In this document: piece by piece, positions 36,044-46,659 of the stretch
Layout: each line of letters opens with the position of its first letter
How positions within the stretch are numbered: position 1 is the stretch's first letter
DNA from: Sphingobium arseniciresistens
GTDB lineage: Bacteria; Pseudomonadota; Alphaproteobacteria; Sphingomonadales; Sphingomonadaceae
Length of the DNA stretch: 64,000 nucleotides
Reading direction: 5' to 3'
Assembly (NCBI GenBank): GCA_029167225.1
Contig: JARFNK010000003.1
Coordinates: 1-64,000 of the forward strand
The notes under the pieces: model-generated
Databases searched by the model: none
What the model saw: the letters and a program-made list of their open reading frames with translations, nothing else
What the model was told of the DNA's origin: nothing
Translations under genes and position numbers: made by a program

Positions 36044-37132
36044 TTATCCAGCACATTCCACGGTCACATGCTCAAGCCCGGCGACCTCGCGCAGGCGAGT
36101 GCGGATGGCATTGCCGTCTGCGGGGCCGGAGAGGCTGAGGATGGCGGCGTGCGCGTGCGGCCCGATGCGCCAGACGTGCAGATCGGCGATCGTTGCGCCC
36201 TCCGCTTCGGCGAGCGTGCGGACGCGGGCCATCAAGCGAGGCTCGGCGGTGTCGAGCAAGACGGAAGCGGTGTCGGCCATCAGGCTCCAGGCCCAGCGCG
36301 CGATGACGACCGCGCCCATCAGGCCCACGGCCGGATCGAGCCACCACCAGCCCATGTAACGCCCCGCGAGCAGCGCGGCGATCGCCAGTACGGATGTCAG
36401 CGCGTCGGCCAGCACATGGACATAGGCGGCGCGCATGTTGTTGTCGCTGTGGCCATGGGCGGCGGCGTGATCGTGCCCGTCGTCATGGTCATGCCCGTGG
36501 CGATGGCCATGGGCGCCATGATCGTGACCATGGCCCAGCAAAACGGCGCTCAGCAGGTTGATGATGAGGCCGATCACGGCGACCAAGGTCGCGTCGCCAA
36601 AGGCCACCTCGACCGGCTGGAACAGGCGCATCCCCGATTCGACCGCGATGCCGATCGAGACCACCGCGAGCAGCAGGGCGGAGGCGAAGCCGGCGAGATC
36701 GCCGACCTTGCCGGTGCCGAACGTGAAGCGCGGGTTGCGGGCATGGCGCCGGGCATAGCCGTAAGCGGCAGCGGCCACCGCCAGCGCCCCGGCATGGGTC
36801 GCCATGTGGAAGCCATCGGCCAGCAGCGCCATCGATCCGGTGAACCATCCTGCGGCGATTTCCACCACCATCGTCACCGCCGTCAGCCAAACGACCCAGA
36901 CCGTCCGCCGCTGATTCCGGTCATGCGACGCGGCCAGGTAGATATGGTCGAAATAATGGCTGTCCTCGCCATCGATTTCGGGCGCGTCGGGATTGGGTGC
37001 CGGTACATGGGCGCGGGCGTCGCTGTGATCGTGGCCGTGGTCATGCCCATGGTCATGTTCGTGTCCATGACGGTGCCCATGATCGTGGCCGCAGCCGGAA
37101 TGATCGTGCGTCTGGCTCATCTCATTTCCCAT
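36044..37132 (-). CDS. dmeF: Cation-diffusion-facilitator metal efflux protein DmeF
   Basis: A 362-residue CDF transporter exporting Ni2+/Co2+ by proton antiport. A long His/Asp-rich N-terminus (GHDHGHRHGHEHDHGHDH) and a second His-rich loop (HGHRHGHDHDDGHDH) bracket six transmembrane segments with the site residues in LLADGFHMATHAG and HVLADALTSV. It overlaps the regulator gene by 11 bases; the pair is the classic dmeR-dmeF operon of Alphaproteobacteria. Confidence 0.9.
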   Translation of the reverse strand: MGNEMSQTHDHSGCGHDHGHRHGHEHDHGHDHGHDHSDARAHVPAPNPDAPEIDGEDSHYFDHIYLAASHDRNQRRTVWVVWLTAVTMVVEIAAGWFTGSMALLADGFHMATHAGALAVAAAAYGYARRHARNPRFTFGTGKVGDLAGFASALLLAVVSIGIAVESGMRLFQPVEVAFGDATLVAVIGLIINLLSAVLLGHGHDHGAHGHRHGHDHDDGHDHAAAHGHSDNNMRAAYVHVLADALTSVLAIAALLAGRYMGWWWLDPAVGLMGAVVIARWAWSLMADTASVLLDTAEPRLMARVRTLAEAEGATIADLHVWRIGPHAHAAILSLSGPADGNAIRTRLREVAGLEHVTVECAG

Positions 37133-37397
37133 ATCGGCGAATCAACGCCAGCAATTCTTCCGAAGCGGCGGCGCGATCGGCATCGGTCAGGCCGGGGCGG
37201 GCAACATGTTCCCGGACATGGCTCTCGATCAACTCCTCCATCAGTCCGCCCACCGCGCCACGGATGGACGCGACAAGTTGCAGCGTGGTGGAGCAATCCG
37301 CGTCGCCCTCCAACTGGCGTTCGACAGCGCCGAGCTGCCCGGTGATGCGGCGCACCCGGTCCAGCAATTTGCGACGATCTTCGATTACATGTGCCAT
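37122..37397 (-). CDS. dmeR: DmeR/RcnR-family metal-responsive repressor
   Basis: A 91-residue CsoR/RcnR-family all-helical tetrameric repressor. It contains KLLDRVRRITGQLGAVERQL, the conserved metal cysteine in DADCSTTLQLVASIRGAVGG and HVREHVARPG. Metal binding (Ni/Co) should release it from DNA and allow efflux expression. It precedes and overlaps dmeF. A matching operator lies right at its start codon. Confidence 0.9.
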   Translation of the reverse strand: MAHVIEDRRKLLDRVRRITGQLGAVERQLEGDADCSTTLQLVASIRGAVGGLMEELIESHVREHVARPGLTDADRAAASEELLALIRRYGK

Positions 37398-37419
37398 AGT
37401 ATACCCCCCTATATTATAT
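37396..37419 (-). promoter_or_regulatory. DmeR/RcnR-type operator
   Basis: TATACCCCCCTATA (37400-37413) is an AT-flanked six-C tract with outer ATAG/TATAT symmetry. This form, a G/C-tract bracketed by AT inverted repeats, is the known operator style of CsoR/RcnR repressors. It starts at the regulator's start codon. Confidence 0.75.
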
Positions 37420-37774
37420 GGCGCGGAGCCGCAAGATGGTTGCCGGAGGGCGCGTTGTCGGATTTTGGCTATGATGAATGCCAGCGGATAGCTGCTGGTC
37501 TGTCAGGGCCGGTTTGGCGGGCGATTGGGGGCTTCCCCAAGCAGTGTTGTCCACCCAGCGCAGGCTGGGCTCAGGCCTCGCCGCGCATCATCCCCCGAGA
37601 TGCGAGCCTATGCTGGCATCTCAGGCGGAGGCACGCAGTCGGGGTAGCACTTCCCCAACCCTGTCCCGTCATCGTCTGTGACCCTGGCCCGCGCAGGTGT
37701 GGCGATAAGGGCAAGGCGCTTTTCAGGCGAAGGAAGAGTTGCTCCAGGCCGGCAAACTTTGGGCGCTTCCAGCC
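37420..37774. other. Gap between dmeR promoter and trpE end
   Basis: About 350 bases. No gene is seen: reading frames are short and not conserved-looking. It should hold the dmeR promoter and the trpE terminator region. Confidence 0.5.
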
Positions 37775-37793
37775 GCCCGGCCGCCAGCCGGGC
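37775..37793 (-). terminator. Hairpin directly after trpE (possible terminator)
   Basis: GCCCGGC pairs perfectly with GCCGGGC around CGCCA, immediately beyond the trpE stop on the minus strand. No clear T-run follows, so intrinsic termination is uncertain. Confidence 0.35.
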
Positions 37794-39308
37794 CTATTGC
37801 CCGAAGCCGCTCTCGCGTGAAATCCGCACGGCTTCGCGGGCGGCGGCCAACAATGCGCCGCTCTTCGCCTCGCATTCGCGCTGTTCGTATAACGGATCGC
37901 TGTCGGCGACGATGCCCGCGCCCGCCTGCACATGCATCACGCCATCCTTGAGGACGGCGGTGCGCAGCACGATGCAGCTGTCCATGTTCCCGTCCGGCGA
38001 GAAATAGCCGACGCCGCCGGCATAGGCGCCGCGCGTCTCGCTCTCTAGTTCGGCGATGATCTCGCAGGCGCGCACTTTTGGCGCGCCCGAGACGGTGCCT
38101 GCCGGGAAGCCTGCGAACAGCGCGTCGAGCGCATCCTTGTCGTCCGCCAGCCGGCCGACGACATTGGAGACGATATGCATGACGTGGCTGTAGAATTCGA
38201 CCGTGTAGCTGTCGGTGACGGTCACGCTGCCGGCGGTGGCGACGCGGCCGACATCGTTGCGGCCAAGGTCCAGCAGCATCAGATGCTCGGCGCGCTCCTT
38301 GGGATCGGCGAGCAGGCTTTCGCGGTTCGCGGCGTCCTCCACGGCGCTCTTGCCGCGCGGGCGGGTGCCGGCGATAGGCCGGATCGTGACCTCGCCGTCG
38401 CGTACCCGGACCAGGATTTCCGGGCTAGATCCGATCAGCGCGAAACCGGGCAGGTCAAGATAATAGAGGAAGGGCGAGGGGTTGATGCGCCGCAGCGCGC
38501 GATAGAGGGCGATCGGCGGCAGCGCGAAAGGGCTTGTGAAGCGCTGGGCGAGCACCACCTGAAAGATGTCGCCCGCGACGATATAGTCCTTCGCGCGCTC
38601 GACCATCTCGCCATAGCGACCCTCGGGCAGGACCGGGGTGACGACGACGTCGGGCACCTCTGCAGGCGCCGCGACGGCGGGGAGCGGCGCGGCGAGGCGC
38701 GCGGCGGTGGCGTCGATGCGTTCCAGCGCCTGTGCGATCGCGCGATCGGCATCGGCATCGCTCTCGCCGAAGCTGCCCTTCCACACCGGCGCGACCAGGA
38801 ACAGCGCGTCGGCGAGGCGATCGAACACCAGGATGACGGTCGGCCGCACGAACAACATGTCGGGCAGTTCCAGCGGATTGTCGGCCGGGCGCGGCAGCTT
38901 CTCGACAAGGCCGACGGTCTCATAGCCGAAATAGCCGACGAGGCAGGCGAGCGCGGCGGGCAGCTGCGCATCATGCTCGGCCCGGCATTCCTCCACCAGC
39001 GCGCGCAGGGCACCGAGCGGGTCTTCGGCGAGCGGCGTGAAGGCGTCGCGATCGGTCGCCCAATGGCGGTTGATCTCCGCCTCCCGGCCCTTGCCGCGAA
39101 AGACGAGATCGGGCGCGAGGCCGATCAGGCTGTGGCGGCCACGCACCGCGCCGCCCTCCACCGATTCCAGCAGGAAGTCGCCGCGATCGGGCTCGAACAG
39201 CTTCAGCGCGGCCGAAATCGGCGTGTCCGTGTCGGCGATCTGGCGGCGCCAGACGAGCGCGGACTTGCCCTGCGCCAGCGCGCGGCGCGCGGTCGATATG
39301 CCGGGCAT
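37794..39308 (-). CDS. trpE: Anthranilate synthase component I (TrpE)
   Basis: A 504-residue chorismate-utilising enzyme that starts tryptophan synthesis with the TrpG glutaminase. Landmarks are the GYFGYETVGLVEKLP region, KDYIVAGDIFQVVLAQRF, IAGTRPRGKSA, AEHLMLLDLGRNDVGRVA, GTVSGAPKVRACEII and GGVGYFSPDGNMDSC. ATG 39308 is used; a GTG 30 bases earlier is possible. An aminodeoxychorismate synthase component I (pabB) is the alternative, but the LLDLGRNDVGRVA pattern and the full length favour trpE. It ends 43 bases from ppiD. Confidence 0.88.
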   Translation of the reverse strand: MPGISTARRALAQGKSALVWRRQIADTDTPISAALKLFEPDRGDFLLESVEGGAVRGRHSLIGLAPDLVFRGKGREAEINRHWATDRDAFTPLAEDPLGALRALVEECRAEHDAQLPAALACLVGYFGYETVGLVEKLPRPADNPLELPDMLFVRPTVILVFDRLADALFLVAPVWKGSFGESDADADRAIAQALERIDATAARLAAPLPAVAAPAEVPDVVVTPVLPEGRYGEMVERAKDYIVAGDIFQVVLAQRFTSPFALPPIALYRALRRINPSPFLYYLDLPGFALIGSSPEILVRVRDGEVTIRPIAGTRPRGKSAVEDAANRESLLADPKERAEHLMLLDLGRNDVGRVATAGSVTVTDSYTVEFYSHVMHIVSNVVGRLADDKDALDALFAGFPAGTVSGAPKVRACEIIAELESETRGAYAGGVGYFSPDGNMDSCIVLRTAVLKDGVMHVQAGAGIVADSDPLYEQRECEAKSGALLAAAREAVRISRESGFGQ

Positions 39309-39351
39309 GTCCGCCGGATGGCCTGCTGAGCTACTCACTGGACCGCCGCCT

Positions 39352-41307
39352 TTACTGCGCGACGCCGTTGGCGCGGCGCAGCTCCGCCTGCACCTTGGCC
39401 ACCGCGCTGGCATTGCGGGTCACGCCCAGATGGGTCTCGATGGCGCGCTCGAACTGCTCGGCGATCTCGCCGCTGACGACCTTGCCAAGGTCGCTGCGCA
39501 CGCGCTCCACCAATGCGGGAATCTTGCCGGCGTCGCCGGTCTGGATGTTGTCCAGCTGGATCACGAAATAGCCGCGACCGCCGCTGATCGGCATCACCTT
39601 CACGCTCTTGGGCGCCATGGAAAACAGCATCGCCAGTTCTGCCGGGGGCTGCTGGTCGCCGCGCATCACGTCGGCACGGCGGCCGCCGGCCTTCTGCACG
39701 GGGGGCAGGGTGACGCCGGCCGTGGCCATGGCCTTGTCCAGCGGCGTGCCCTTGGCCACGGCGGCGCGGATCTTCTCCGCCAGCGCCTTGGCCTGCTTGT
39801 CGCCCTCGGCCAACTTGTACTGAACGACGATGACGTCCTTGACCTTCTCCAGCGGCGGCGGCGCGGCGGCAACGATGTCGCCGATCGCGAGCAGGGCATA
39901 GCGCTTGCCAGCCTCCACCGGCACCAACTGCGCATCATCGTCCTCGCTCATGTCGAAGGCGGGGCGGAGTAGCGGGGCGACTTCGGGCGGCGCCTTGTAA
40001 TTCTGTTCCTGCACGCTCTGGCCGGTGGCGATCAGGTGCGGTGTGGTGGCGACGGTCAGGCCGTTGTCCTTCGTCACCTCGTCAAAGGTGGCGCCGCCCG
40101 AAACCTGGTCTTCCAGCTTGCCAGTGAAGTCGCTCAGCAGCTGCGCTTCCTTGGCGGCGCGCAGCGTTTCGGTGATCTTGCCACGCACCTGCTCCAGCGT
40201 CTGGGCCGGGGTGCGGGTGATCGCGGTGATCCGCAGCACATGCCAGCCGAGCGGCGACTTGACCGGCCCGGCGATCGCGCCCTGCGCAGCCTTGTAGGCT
40301 GCGTCGGCGACGGCGGCGTTGCTTTGCGCGGCAAGGGCCTCGCGCGAAAGATCCTTGAAGCTGGCGACGGCGAGCCCGGCCTGCTGCGCGGCGCTGGCGA
40401 GCGAGGTGCCCTTGGCGACGTCTGCGGCGATGCTCTTCGCTGCGGCCTCGGTGGGCAGGACGAGCTGGTCGATGCTGCGGATCTCCTTGGCCGCATACAC
40501 CGCCTTGTCCTTGGCATAGGCAGCGGCGATCTCCGCTTCCGACGGCGTGGCGGCGGTGGCGAAGCGGGTGACGTCGATCAGCGCATAGCGCAGGCGGCGC
40601 TGTTCGGGCACGGTGAAGCGCGCGGCGTTCTTCGCGTAATAATCCTTAAGCTGCGCTTCGTTGGGCTCCGGCACATTGGCGAAGGCCTGCGCCGGGATGG
40701 CAGCGATGTTGCCCGCGCGCGTTTCCAGCAGCAGCGAGGCATAGGGGAGGACGAGGCTGCTGGGCAGCTTCACGCCAAGGCCGGCGGGGGCGAGCAGCTG
40801 CTTGGCGAGCAGGTCGCGGGTGATGTCGTCGCGCAGCGCCTTTTCGCTGATGCCCTCGCGCGACAGCGCCTGACGGAAAAGATCCTGGCTGAACTTGCCC
40901 GATGCGTCCTGGAACGCCGGGATGCCGGCGATCTGCGCATCGACCATGCGCTTGCTCACGCCCATGCCCTGGTCGTCGGCAAAGGCCGAGACGGCAAGGC
41001 CGGCAACAAGCTGGTCCATCACGCGGGGCAGAGCGCCCTGCGCCAGAAATCCGTCGATCTGCATGCCGGGATTGGCGCGCCGCTGCTGTTCGAACAGGCG
41101 CTGGGTGCGGCTCTGCAATTCCGTGGTGCTGAGCGATTCTCCGCCGACCTTCGCAGCGTTGTCTCCGCCGCCCATGACGGTGCTGAGCCCGCCGCCCAGC
41201 CCCTGAATGTCGCCCGCCGCAAAGGCAAGGCCGATCATGGCAAGGAAGGCCAGCGCGATGTAGGCGCCGATCCGATGACCGAGAAAGCGGCGAAAAAAGC
41301 TGAGCAT
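39352..41307 (-). CDS. ppiD: Periplasmic peptidyl-prolyl isomerase / chaperone PpiD-like
   Basis: A 651-residue protein. A single N-terminal membrane helix (about 12-33) anchors it. Next are a SurA-like N-domain, and a parvulin (rotamase) segment with YAAKEIRSIDQLVLP and AIAGPVKSPLGWHVLRI, then a long C-terminal region. PpiD works at the SecYEG exit to help newly exported proteins fold. ATG 41307 is used because upstream in-frame extension lacks homology. It lies upstream of trpE on the same strand, a typical alphaproteobacterial order. Confidence 0.88.
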   Translation of the reverse strand: MLSFFRRFLGHRIGAYIALAFLAMIGLAFAAGDIQGLGGGLSTVMGGGDNAAKVGGESLSTTELQSRTQRLFEQQRRANPGMQIDGFLAQGALPRVMDQLVAGLAVSAFADDQGMGVSKRMVDAQIAGIPAFQDASGKFSQDLFRQALSREGISEKALRDDITRDLLAKQLLAPAGLGVKLPSSLVLPYASLLLETRAGNIAAIPAQAFANVPEPNEAQLKDYYAKNAARFTVPEQRRLRYALIDVTRFATAATPSEAEIAAAYAKDKAVYAAKEIRSIDQLVLPTEAAAKSIAADVAKGTSLASAAQQAGLAVASFKDLSREALAAQSNAAVADAAYKAAQGAIAGPVKSPLGWHVLRITAITRTPAQTLEQVRGKITETLRAAKEAQLLSDFTGKLEDQVSGGATFDEVTKDNGLTVATTPHLIATGQSVQEQNYKAPPEVAPLLRPAFDMSEDDDAQLVPVEAGKRYALLAIGDIVAAAPPPLEKVKDVIVVQYKLAEGDKQAKALAEKIRAAVAKGTPLDKAMATAGVTLPPVQKAGGRRADVMRGDQQPPAELAMLFSMAPKSVKVMPISGGRGYFVIQLDNIQTGDAGKIPALVERVRSDLGKVVSGEIAEQFERAIETHLGVTRNASAVAKVQAELRRANGVAQ

Positions 41308-41624
41308 GGGGCGTCCGGCAATGGCGTTGAGGGCAAGAAGGGCCGCTTTAGGGCGGGAGCGCCCCAGCATCAAGCCCGGCGTCGGGGACCGAGCCGGATA
41401 ACGGGCGGTATAACGGGGCGGTAGAAAAAGGCGCCCTTGGCTGCGGGGCCGATGCGCAACAGTTTCCTTGCGTTGCGGGAAGTGCGCCGCCGCCCCCTCC
41501 CAAACGCAAATGCCGGGCGACGAGGCCGCTCCCTCCCGATCGGAGCCTCCCGCACTGGACAAAGGCCGGCCAGTCGTTATCGCTGCACCGCACAATCTGT
41601 GGTGCAGCAGGGATTGGAGCAAAA
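41308..41624. other. Divergent intergenic region between ppiD and tpiA
   Basis: About 317 bases with no gene. It should hold the promoters for ppiD and tpiA. A hairpin lies close to the tpiA start (41582-41608). Confidence 0.5.
41582..41608 (+). promoter_or_regulatory. Inverted repeat before tpiA
   Basis: GCTGCACCGCA pairs with TGTGGTGCAGC (41582-41592 against 41598-41608), with one G-U wobble and a 5-base loop. It is 16 bases before the tpiA ATG and could be an operator or a leader hairpin. Confidence 0.45.
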
Positions 41625-42380
41625 ATGAATATAGGAATATCCAGGCGTAAGTTGGTAGTCGGTAACTGGAAGATGAACGGGCTGCGGGCGCAGCTGCCTG
41701 AAATAGAATCGATCGGCGCGCTGGCGTCCACCCATGCGCAGGTAGAGGTTGGCCTGTGCCTGCCCGCGACATTGATCGCGCCGGCGGTGGACGTGGCCGG
41801 CGGCGCTTTCGTCGGCGGTCAGGATTGCCACATGAAGGCCAGCGGCCCCCATACGGGCTGCATATCGGCCGATATGCTCAAGGAAGCCGGCGCGAGCTGG
41901 ACGATCGTGGGCCATAGCGAGCGGCGCACGGACCAGCATGAAAGCGATGCCGATGTCGCGGCCAAGGCGTCGGCGGCGCAGGCTGCAGGGCTGAAGGTCA
42001 TCCTGTGCGTGGGCGAAAGCCTGGACGTGCGCGACGCCGGCGATGCCGAGGCGGTCGTATCGGCGCAGCTTGTCGCGTCGCTGCCCGAAGGCGCGGCGGC
42101 GGACTGGCTCGCCATCGCCTATGAACCGATTTGGGCCATCGGCACCGGGCGAATCCCCACGATGGAAGCGGTCGCGGCGATGCACGCGGCGCTGCGTTCC
42201 GCGCTGGCATCTCGCATCGGCGAAGAGGCCGGCGGCATGCGAATCCTCTATGGCGGATCCATGAATGGCGAGAATGCCGCCGAGCTGCTGGCAATCGATG
42301 ATGTCGACGGCGGCCTTGTCGGTGGCGCAAGCCTGAGCGCGGGCAAGTTCGCGCCGATCGTGGAGGCGGCGGCGGCCTGA
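41625..42380 (+). CDS. tpiA: Triosephosphate isomerase
   Basis: A 251-residue TIM-barrel enzyme interconverting dihydroxyacetone phosphate and glyceraldehyde 3-phosphate. NWKMNGL (Asn and Lys), IVGHSERR (His) and the catalytic-Glu loop AYEPIWAIGTG are all present, as is LYGGSMNGENA. GGAG precedes the ATG by 7 bases. It starts the tpiA-secG-pyrG run, a conserved alphaproteobacterial order. Confidence 0.97.
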   Translation: MNIGISRRKLVVGNWKMNGLRAQLPEIESIGALASTHAQVEVGLCLPATLIAPAVDVAGGAFVGGQDCHMKASGPHTGCISADMLKEAGASWTIVGHSERRTDQHESDADVAAKASAAQAAGLKVILCVGESLDVRDAGDAEAVVSAQLVASLPEGAAADWLAIAYEPIWAIGTGRIPTMEAVAAMHAALRSALASRIGEEAGGMRILYGGSMNGENAAELLAIDDVDGGLVGGASLSAGKFAPIVEAAAA

Positions 42381-42385
42381 ATGTT

Positions 42386-42425
42386 TTCCGCGCCCGCCCG
42401 TGGGGATATCCGGGAGGGCGCGGAA
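42386..42425 (+). terminator. Hairpin after tpiA (possible terminator)
   Basis: TTCCGCGCCCGCCCG pairs with CGGGAGGGCGCGGAA (one mismatch) right after the tpiA stop. No T-run follows, so termination would be weak or factor-assisted. Confidence 0.45.
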
Positions 42426-42586
42426 GGTCTGTCGCAGGCATGGTCTTGGATGGGGGCAGGGATCGGGCCTGAAATGGCGGCTTAGATACCGGCATTCCGG
42501 TCGCGATCGACGCTACCATTGAACCGGCGGGCCAACCTCGCTATGTGCCCGCCCATATTCCCAATTCATCGGACATCCGCGTCGCC

Positions 42587-42982
42587 ATGATCTTCACTCT
42601 TCTTCTGGTCGTTCAGGCCATCGTCGCGACCGCCCTGGTCGCCGTCATCCTGATGCAGCGGTCGGAAGGTGGCGGCCTTGGCACCGGCGGCAGCCCGTCG
42701 GGCTTCATGTCGGCGCGCGGCGCGGCGGACTTCCTCACGCGCTCGACCGCAATCCTGGCGACCATCTTCGTGACGCTCAGCGTCATCATGGCGGTGATGG
42801 CCTCGGTGCAGCACGCGCCCAGCAATATCGACACCTCGCTGGTCAAGACGGCGCCTGCGCCGACCGCGAATGTCCCCACCCCAGCGACGGCCGATCCGCT
42901 CGCGGGCGCGGCCCAGGCCGTGGGCAACGGCACGGCGACGACCGGCGCTGCCAGCAATTCGAGCGTCCCGCTCGCAAACTGA
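42587..42982 (+). CDS. secG: Protein-export channel subunit SecG
   Basis: A 131-residue two-helix membrane protein of the SecYEG channel. The first helix MIFTLLLVVQAIVATALVAV, the MQRSEGGGLGTGGSPSGFMS loop and the second helix TAILATIFVTLSVIMAVMAS are typical. The C-terminal tail is Ala/Pro/Thr-rich and low in complexity. ATG 42587 is preferred over GTG 42545 as it begins directly with the helix. Confidence 0.92.
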   Translation: MIFTLLLVVQAIVATALVAVILMQRSEGGGLGTGGSPSGFMSARGAADFLTRSTAILATIFVTLSVIMAVMASVQHAPSNIDTSLVKTAPAPTANVPTPATADPLAGAAQAVGNGTATTGAASNSSVPLAN

Positions 42983-43007
42983 CGGGGCCTCGCCCCTTCA
43001 CCGCCAC

Positions 43008-43040
43008 GGTCGGCCCACCCCTTCGGGCCGACCTTTTTTT
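43008..43040 (+). terminator. Rho-independent terminator after secG
   Basis: GGTCGGCCC (43008-43016) pairs perfectly with GGGCCGACC (43025-43033), followed by seven T residues. This separates secG from pyrG. Confidence 0.92.
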
Positions 43041-43101
43041 GTGAGCGTTCGGCAACGGGCGCTTGCCCAACATCACATATAGAGGCTAAGCCTTACCTCC
43101 C

Positions 43102-44733
<1,632 letters not shown>

Positions 44734-44881
44734 CCCTGTTCCTGCGGCCGGCGGCGGCGTCACGCTGCCGGCCCGCATATTTTCTGCGCTATCGTCGCGA
44801 CGTCCGGTTTCCGCCATTTGGCGAACCGCCTCCCCTCCGCCATAGTCCTGCCCGCGAATCGACAAGCGAACGGGGGATCAT

Positions 44882-45562
44882 GTGGACGCGAGCGAGCTTT
44901 ACGGAAAACTGCCGGAACAAAGCCTGCTCCATTCGCTGACCCGCGAGGAGCTGAACGAGCTGCTGCGCGATGCGCGCGAGCATAAGGCGAAGAAGGGCGA
45001 GACCCTGCTGAGCCAGGGCGACAATGGCGACTTCCTCGTCATCCTGCTGGAAGGGCAGGCGCGGGTCACGCTGTTCACCGCGAACGGGCGGGAGATCGTG
45101 CTCGCCTATGCCTCGGCCGGATCGGTGCTGGGGGAGATCGCCCTGCTCGACGGCGGGGTGCGGACGGCCAGCGTCATCGCCATGGAGAAGCTGCGCTATG
45201 TGACCCTGGCGCGCGGCGCATTCGAGCGGGTGATCGCGAGCAACCACGGCATCGCATTGCGCATCATGCGGGAGCTGTCGCAGCGGCTGCGGCTTGCCAA
45301 CCAGACGATCGAGACCGACCGCGCCTATGGCGCCGCACCGCGGCTCGCCCGCTTTCTCCTGCGGCTGCTGGCCGAGGGCAATGACGATGATGTCATCACG
45401 CTCAGCCAGACGGAACTGGCGATGTTCGCCGGCATCAGCCGAGAGAACATCAACCGCCAGCTCAGCCTGTGGGGGCAAGCCGGCATCGTCAGCACCGAGC
45501 AGGGCCGCATCCGCGTGCTCGAAAGCGACCTGCTGGAGGACATCGCCGACGCGCTGGAGTGA
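44882..45562 (+). CDS. Crp/Fnr-family transcription regulator
   Basis: A 226-residue regulator. A cyclic-nucleotide-binding beta-roll (GDFLVILLEGQARVTLF, AGSVLGEIALLDGGVRTAS) is followed by a dimer helix (about 115-145) and a C-terminal helix-turn-helix (SQTELAMFAGISRENINRQL). It has no N-terminal cysteine set, so it is not an oxygen-sensing Fnr; Crp-like ligand binding is possible. GTG 44882 is the start in this frame. Targets are unknown. Confidence 0.88.
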   Translation: MDASELYGKLPEQSLLHSLTREELNELLRDAREHKAKKGETLLSQGDNGDFLVILLEGQARVTLFTANGREIVLAYASAGSVLGEIALLDGGVRTASVIAMEKLRYVTLARGAFERVIASNHGIALRIMRELSQRLRLANQTIETDRAYGAAPRLARFLLRLLAEGNDDDVITLSQTELAMFAGISRENINRQLSLWGQAGIVSTEQGRIRVLESDLLEDIADALE

Positions 45563-45611
45563 GGAAAAGCGAAGGGGGTAGCCTTTTATCGGGGTCACCG
45601 TCCTTGCCGGA

Positions 45612-45893
45612 TCAGCGGGTTTCCCGTGAGGTCGCGTCGAGCATCATGTGCCAGATCTCGATCGTGTCGTCCCGATAGGCCGCCTCGCTCATCCCCAGAT
45701 GGACGTTCTTGACGACCTCCATGCCGATCTCGACGGCTTCCTCGGATGGTTCGCGGATGGCCGCGAGCACGGCCTTCGCCGCCTCCTGATAGGCCTGCCG
45801 TAGCGGACCGGAATCAGGATCGTCCCAGTTCCAGCCCGGATTGATGCGGTCATGCAGGGCGCGAGCGGCGCGTTCGATCGGTCTGGCGTTCAT
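45612..45893 (-). CDS. Protein of unknown function
   Basis: A 93-residue protein from ATG 45893. It begins MNARPIERAARALHDRINPG, with a central GPLRQAYQEAAKAVLAAI helix and a C-terminal EIWHMMLDATSRETR. No domain is recognised and there is no signal peptide or membrane helix. It lies convergent with the Crp-like regulator and ends 50 bases from it. Confidence 0.55.
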   Translation of the reverse strand: MNARPIERAARALHDRINPGWNWDDPDSGPLRQAYQEAAKAVLAAIREPSEEAVEIGMEVVKNVHLGMSEAAYRDDTIEIWHMMLDATSRETR

Positions 45894-46010
45894 GATAGGA
45901 TTATGGCCGAGCGCGCGGCCACGGCAAGTCCCAAAGCCCAGGATGATGCCCATGGCCATCCTTGCGCGCCTGTCCATCGTCGCGGGCTCCATTTCCCGTC
46001 AGGTACGATG

Positions 46011-46397
46011 TCAATGTGCCGGCTGCCACGTCGGGCCCTTGCACAGGAAGGCGACGCAGCCTTCGACCTTCAGCGTGCCGTCGGCATTGCGATAGACCTT
46101 GGCGCTGTAGCTCTTGCCGGATTCAGGATTGAAGACCTTGCCTTTCCAGAGCGATCCGGAATCCTTGAGGTCCGTCAGGATCGCGACGCCCTGTGACGGC
46201 TTGGCGCCCGGCTTTGGCTTGAGCACCTTGACGACCTTGCCGCACATCGCCTTGCCGCAGGGGGCGATCTCGACCAGCGCCTCGCCATTGTCGGTCAGCC
46301 ACTTGCCGGCGATGGGCTGCGCGGCCAGGGCCGGGCTGGCGAAGGCGATGAGGGTCGGGGCGAGGAGAAGGCTGGCAGCGACAATGGCTTTGTTCAT
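46011..46397 (-). CDS. DUF2147-family secreted protein
   Basis: A 128-residue exported protein: signal peptide MNKAIVAASLLLAPTLIAFA..., then the DUF2147 domain (AGKWLTDNGEALVEIAPCG, FNPESGKSYSAKVYRNADG, LKVEGCVAFLCKG). The fold is a small periplasmic beta-structure with two likely disulfides. The function is unknown. The much longer in-frame reading frame upstream is antisense to other genes and not used. Confidence 0.85.
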   Translation of the reverse strand: MNKAIVAASLLLAPTLIAFASPALAAQPIAGKWLTDNGEALVEIAPCGKAMCGKVVKVLKPKPGAKPSQGVAILTDLKDSGSLWKGKVFNPESGKSYSAKVYRNADGTLKVEGCVAFLCKGPTWQPAH

Positions 46398-46659
46398 GGA
46401 ATGGCGCTCCGGTGAAGGCGTGAAGAGATCGGGAGGAGCTGCGGGGGTTCCGCCGGCTTCGATGTCGTAAGAGCCCCATCGGCGTGGAGAAATGATGGAG
46501 GAACGTTGTTCTCGCGATGAAGGCCGCCTGAACGTCCTGCCTCCGCATGTCCCGCTTCTCGCCCTGACCGGGCCGTGGCGTGACGCCTCCCATGTCGATC
46601 CCCCATTGCCATCCCACGAGCGCCCGGCATGATGTGCTGCAATGCAGCGAGGGACAGGC
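46398..46659. other. Promoter region of the purine-catabolic cluster
   Basis: About 260 bases between the DUF2147 gene and hpxX. No gene is seen. A 13-base palindrome at 46636-46648 lies just before the hpxX start. Promoters for both directions must be here. Confidence 0.45.
46636..46648 (+). promoter_or_regulatory. Palindrome before hpxX-like gene
   Basis: GCTGCAATGCAGC is a perfect 6-base inverted repeat around a single A, about 11 bases before the HpxX start. It could be an operator for a purine-responsive regulator, but no regulator gene is in the window. Confidence 0.35.

Noticed and set aside
37206..37820. Plus-strand frame of about 200 codons between dmeR and trpE
   Set aside because: It overlaps dmeR and trpE in antisense, with no domain and a composition unlike neighbouring proteins.
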